NCBI GenBank assembly: GCA_018466975.1
Contig: CM031558.1
Span: 186,001-250,000 of the forward strand
Source of the DNA: Sparassis latifolia
Taxonomy: Eukaryota; Basidiomycota; Agaricomycetes; Polyporales; Sparassidaceae
Reading direction: 5' to 3'
DNA: 64,000 nucleotides
The notes below the pieces were generated by a model, which saw only the letters and a program-made list of their open reading frames with translations, ran no database searches and was not told the origin of the DNA. The number at the start of each line of letters is the position of its first letter. Positions within the stretch are counted from its first letter, which is position 1. Shown here one piece after another: positions 59,580 through 64,000 of the stretch. The position numbers and the translations under genes were made by a program.

Positions 59580-61214
59580 ATGTCTCGACTGGATATTCTC
59601 GCTGCGCAAAGCCCAGTTGACTTCGACTTTGACGTTGTCTCGTGTTCCCCCTCTTCCGGCTTCGCGCGCTCATATTCAGAGAAACTTCTTGCCAATGCAA
59701 TTGTAAACGGACTGCTATCCTCTGTCCAAGCCCACGACAATGCTGTCATTTCTCGGCAGCGGGAAAGCGACGGCCTTGCCGACGATGATGTAACCGTGCC
59801 CGGCCTGCCGCCGCTGCTGCGTGGCCACCCCGACATACACCTCAGAAATGGTGTCATGCACGCGTCGCACCTCGCTGCTTCTGGCGAGTCGGACGCGGAA
59901 AAGGCTTTTTTCGTAGCCGATCTCAGCTACGTCTTTAGACAGCATGAGCGCTGGGATAAAAATCTCCCTGAGATCGAGCCGTTCTATGGTATGCATCTAG
60001 CTTCTTTTTGTTCGTGATGGTGTTCTCAACGCCTTTCTTCGGCTGTCAATTAGCCATCAAGTGCAACCCGGACCCTTACGTACTGCGTTTGCTCTCAGCG
60101 GTTGGAGCGGGCTTCGACTGCGCTTCCATCGGCGAGATCTCGCGGGTATTGGAACTCGGTGTGGATTCCTCGCGCATCATTTTCGCCAACCCGTGCAAGG
60201 CCACGTCGTTCATCCGAAACTCGGCGAAAGCGGGTGTAGACATGATGACGTTCGACAACACGGATGAGCTGTACAAGATCGCCCGCGTCCACCCCGGCGC
60301 GAAACTCGTCGTGCGCATCTTGACCGACGACTCCAAGAGCCTGTGCCGCCTCGGGCTCAAGTTCGGTGCCCCACTGGTGACCGTGCCGGGGCTACTCACG
60401 AAGGCTCGCGAGCTGAAGCTCGACGTCATTGGGGTCAGCTTCCACGTGGGGAGTGGCTGTTTTGATTCGTTGGCGTATGCGGACGCTGTAGAGCGCGCGC
60501 GCTCCGTGTTTGAGATGGGCAGGGAAGCCGGGTATGCGTTTTCCCTTCTGGATGTGGGCGGCGGCTTCGAGGACGTGACTTTCGAGGCTACCGCTTCCAT
60601 TCTTATGGACGCGATCAACCGCTACTTCCCGGACAGGCGGGGCATCCGAATCATCGCGGAGCCTGGGAGATACTATGTCTCGAGGGCGTTTAGTCTCGCC
60701 GCGAACGTGATTGCGCGGCGGGCGCCCCCCGCACTTGACGCAAGTCCTCAAGATCTCGATGTGGATCCCGAGCAGCCCAGTGTGATGTGTATGTCTCCGC
60801 CAGGCTGTGCTTTTTGACGCCATGGGGAATGCTGATCAATCGCGGGTTACAGACTACATCAACGACGGCGTGTATGGTTCGTTCAATTGCATTCTATTCG
60901 ATCACCAGGTCCCGCAGCCATACGTGCTGTCGCTAAACGGATCCTTCCACGTCCCGGCCTCAGTTCCGCTGCGCCCTTGCAGCGTGTGGGGCCCTACGTG
61001 TGACTCGATCGACTGCGTGTGCCCCGTTACGCAGCTCCCGGACGCGCTGCAGGTGGGCGACTGGCTGGCGTTTGAGAACATGGGCGCGTACACGGTATGT
61101 GCCGCCAGCCAGTTCAACGGGTTCGAGGTCAGCAATGTCATATACACTACCGGCGGCGGGGCGGGTGCCGCCGAGGTGCGCAGGATCCTGAAAAAGGCGT
61201 TGGAGGATTGTTAG
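59580..61214 (+). CDS. SPE1: Ornithine decarboxylase
   Basis: Three exons: 59580-59988, 60054-60788 and 60853-61214, in phase, 501 residues from MSRLDILAAQS. It makes putrescine from ornithine, the first step of polyamine synthesis, using PLP. The PLP lysine lies in PFYAIKCNPDP, formed across intron 1. Other landmarks are GFDCASIGEI, HVGSGC, LDVGGGFED (phosphate loop), AEPGRYYV, and the catalytic-cysteine loop WGPTCDSIDC near the C-terminus with GAYT after it. The N-terminal extension of about 110 residues is usual in fungi. Activity is normally controlled by antizyme; no antizyme gene is in the window. Confidence 0.97.
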
Positions 61215-62766
61215 TGGTGGCGGTGGTATTTCACTCCATGAGCATATCTGACCGAACGATAGTCTTAACGGTTGCTGTTTGCTTAGTCTATAAATGCGCT
61301 TGGCAGTAATGTCACCGACGGCGAATGTTGCCGCATTGGATGTTGATGAAAAGTTGAACGTGGAGATAAACTAGAAGAGTGGCTCTCTCGTAAGTCGCGC
61401 TAACCGGGCGGGTGGAGCGTCGTCGCCGTCGTACGACCTCGGTTCCGCACCATGCGGTCTCGGGGCCGGTATTGAGGCCGCGAGGCACGCCACGCCTCTC
61501 GGCCGGCCTCGGCCGTGAACGGACAAATGCTTATCGCATTTTTGGTCGGTTCTCAGGGTAATCTTGCCCCGTGACGTATTTCCGCTTCGCCATCGAGGCG
61601 ACCTCGAGGCGGAGCGATCTGCATTCGATCGAGCGAGCAATCAAGGGCGTCCCATCCCGGTTACTGCAACCCCCATTGGGCACCTTCACCTGGTTCGCCG
61701 TCCCTCGTCCCGTGCCCCGTTGCTCCTCGACGGCCCGGCGCGTGCTAGAAGCACACAAGAACTCCCGTCTTGTGCCTCCGAGCAGTCAGGAGATTACCCA
61801 ATATTCGCACAACTTTATGGTCCACAAAATCCGACGCGAATCCGTTCCCTCGATACTTTCTGTGGATAAGCCTCGCCGAGGAGTATAAGTGCGACCGGAG
61901 GAGCTAAGCCTATATGTAGGTCCAGCCGCACATGATTGCAATATACCAGCAAAACTTTCACCCGCAGAACTCGAAGTCGGAACATGGGTGAGTGCATCCG
62001 GGGCTGAGCGTATTTGCAGCAAATTCGCAGGCCCCTATGGGAGCCCATGGGACGCTCTGCACAGGTACACTCGCGCCGTTTGATCGGGAGTACGTGGATG
62101 CATAAGGAGCATCAGACATTTTTCTGTGGAGACGTGTGTGTGAAGAAAAGGTCCCTGCGGGCGGAACACTCGGTGGTTCTTGTCCAATATCTGTCAATGG
62201 CCCCCTTGCGTATTGGCGCGTAGCTTTGGCAACATTTTGACAACAAGAAAATCGCTCATTTGGCCGGAACCGGAGGTGAAAAAGAATCGCCCTCGGCATC
62301 CCGCGGTTCCGGGCCCCGCCTTCTGTTCAGTCGAGCAGATGAGATCTGCCACTGGCGCAGGGCATTTCTGATCATACCCCCTTTCTATTTGTAACCGAGG
62401 CTCGGTGCCTAATCCATACACTGCAACGTTTTCTAATGGAACATAGCAGGCAGCTAGGTGACAACAAGTAACACCGGCGACGGTTGGAAGGTGGCCTGCT
62501 TGCCCTTGGCTCCTTCATCATGATACCGTCCACACGTTGCCTGAAACTCTCCTGCGTTTGTGCAGTGCTTCTTCCTCTGTTTGCGTGGTCGTTTGTGGAG
62601 TTCGCCTGACGCTCGTGCCGGTGTTTTTCCACCCTCCATATTCCGCAGCCCCGCTAGTTGAAATATCCGCCAGTCTCGGCTTCCTCGTGCATATATATCA
62701 TCCTCTTGTCTGAGTCTAAATCCTCTTTCGACCTTGTCACCATCTGCTTCTTGTCGACAAAGTGCG
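61215..62766. other. Intergenic, no gene supported
   Basis: About 1.55 kb between ornithine decarboxylase and the APSES gene. A GC-rich palindromic patch (about 61440-61520, with GGCCGGCCTCGGCC) is present. The reading frames are short and overlapping with no domain. Confidence 0.5.
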
Positions 62767-64000
62767 ATGGCCCTCGGCGCAAATCGTTCCGCGAACATGT
62801 CTTCCGGCCTCTTACTTGTAAGTACTCCAACCCGACCATCTGTTCTCACCGTCGTGGTGAACCATATGCTGTCTCAGGATCATATGCCTTCGCCGTCCTC
62901 CGAGCCCGTCACCGTCGGTCCGAGATTTCGACCGTACGCGAGTCCAAACCACCATGTTACAAAAGGACGTTATATTACAAGTAACGATCCCCGTGGCTAC
63001 ATGTAAGCGGCTCGAGAATGCCGCCGTTCACCTCTTGCTAATTCTGCTGCAGACCTGTGCACGAGTATCCTTTGAACGGTCAGTGGATTATGCTCGACAT
63101 GGACGATGGCTACGTCCTGTGGACCGGGATATGGAAGGGTAAGCAGCTCGGTGTCCGCAGCCCGACACAACTGACGCTGGTGAAAATTTATAGCGCTGGG
63201 TAATTCTAAAGGTTGGTAAACGCGATCTGACGGTGGCGTGTTCTGACACGCGTTCGGACAGCGGATATCGTTAAAATCGTCGAGTCACAGCCGGATCTTG
63301 CTTCGCAGTTGCGTAGAGTCCGGGGTGGCTACCTCAAAATTCAGGGCACATGGATGCCTTATGAAACTGCTCTACGACTAGCCCGACTGTTAGTTTCTCC
63401 TCACAGTGAACTTACATGTCTCAAAGGCTGACCGCTTTTGTGACCAGTGTGGCTTGGCCAATACGCTATGATCTCGTACCTCTGTTTGGGTGAGTCCGAG
63501 GGCATCTCGCTGATGCCGTTGGCCCCTGATTCAGCTGATTAGCCCGACATTCCCAAGTACGTGCCTCTCGCCTGATCAGCCTGGGTACGGTCAGATCGTC
63601 AAGCCTGGCAGTGGTAAGCGCAGGTCGCGACGTACCACGCAAAATGACATTCCTCCGGACTCCAGGCATGAGTGGACCGTTATCTCTCCTACCCTCGCTG
63701 CTTCCGCGTCAACCTCCAGCGCTTCTACTCGCCCTCAGGCAGTCAACTCTGCATTGTCTGGTCGTGAGCTGAGCCACTCGCACCAATACCAGGCTGGTTC
63801 ACCGGTGATGCTGCACGTCCCTTATGCGCAGGGTGCCTATCACACTCCTCCACCCATGAACGGGTTACATTCTCCTTATGCCCAGGCGCACCGCCACTCT
63901 CCGCCACTTGATATTCGAACCAACATCCGCTATTCTCCTTACCCTAGCTCACTCTCGAGCCCACCTGCCGTCTACGAGGTTGACGTTCGGCCCATGCATT
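62767..64000 (+). CDS. APSES/KilA-N domain transcription factor, 5' part (runs off window)
   Basis: Exons: 62767-62817, 62878-63002, 63053-63138, 63194-63211 (18 nt), 63262-63388, 63448-63489 and 63543 to the window end. All are in phase. The DNA-binding domain reads VHEYPLNGQWIMLDMDDGYV, then WTGIWKALGNSKADIVK, then RRVRGGYLKIQGTWMPYETA, then LARLVAWPIRYDLVPLFG. This is the KilA-N/APSES fold of fungal regulators such as Mbp1/Swi4 and Xbp1. No ankyrin repeats are seen in the available part. After the domain the sequence becomes Ser/Pro/His-rich, consistent with an Xbp1-like or basidiomycete-specific class. The start MALGANRSANM is the first ATG; MSSGLL at 62797 is an alternative. The 3' end is outside the window. 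Confidence 0.9.

Noticed and set aside
61440..61520. GC-rich palindromic patch considered as a structured RNA
   Set aside because: Short symmetric GGCC-rich sequence without a recognisable RNA family or promoter elements.
1..64000. CRISPR arrays, bacterial operons, rRNA genes
   Set aside because: No spaced direct repeats of the CRISPR type and no ribosomal RNA sequence. The genes have spliceosomal introns throughout.

Overview
The window is nuclear DNA of a filamentous basidiomycete, most likely an agaricomycete. Introns are short (about 45-70 bp) with GT-AG ends, and genes are intron-rich. The window holds several genes of the expanded fungal FunK1 kinase family and a large DUF4470-type TPR protein of the kind common in mushrooms. 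No prokaryotic signals, CRISPR array, rRNA or convincing tRNA were seen. Exon structures below were built by hand from reading frame, splice sites and family knowledge.

Layout. Positions 1-12520 form a large inverted repeat. The left arm (1-2461, cut by the window edge) and right arm (10130-12520) each carry the 3' part of a FunK1 kinase gene plus an 18-bp minisatellite. Between the arms lie two minus-strand genes: a transcription factor with two C2H2 fingers and a Zn2Cys6 cluster (about 3350-6329) and a complete urate oxidase (8233-9941). The right-arm FunK1 gene is complete (11340-13914). From 14 to 43 kb the sequence is duplicated, decayed accessory DNA. Two diverged copies of one block (about 16.1-20.8 kb and 34.3-39.9 kb) each contain a broken copy of the transcription factor tail followed by a FunK1 gene. 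The first FunK1 is followed by three tandem genes of an unrecognised small-protein family (21547-25287). A gene desert then leads to a dead copy of the DNA2 nuclease domain (about 31700-33720), which carries a 211-bp MITE with a TA target-site duplication. FunK1 pseudogene pieces lie at about 15.4 kb and 40.8-43.0 kb.

From 43.5 kb the window becomes ordinary gene-dense core genome: an F-box protein, a 961-residue TPR/DUF4470 protein, a monothiol glutaredoxin of the Grx3/4 type, Ku70, the PP2A activator PTPA, ornithine decarboxylase, and the start of an APSES/KilA-N transcription factor that runs off the end.

The core genes act in separate pathways: purine catabolism, iron and redox handling, end joining and telomeres, PP2A maturation, polyamine synthesis, and transcription. 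The biologically unusual part is the accessory half, where FunK1 kinases, an orphan tandem family and repeat blocks have been copied, inverted and broken.
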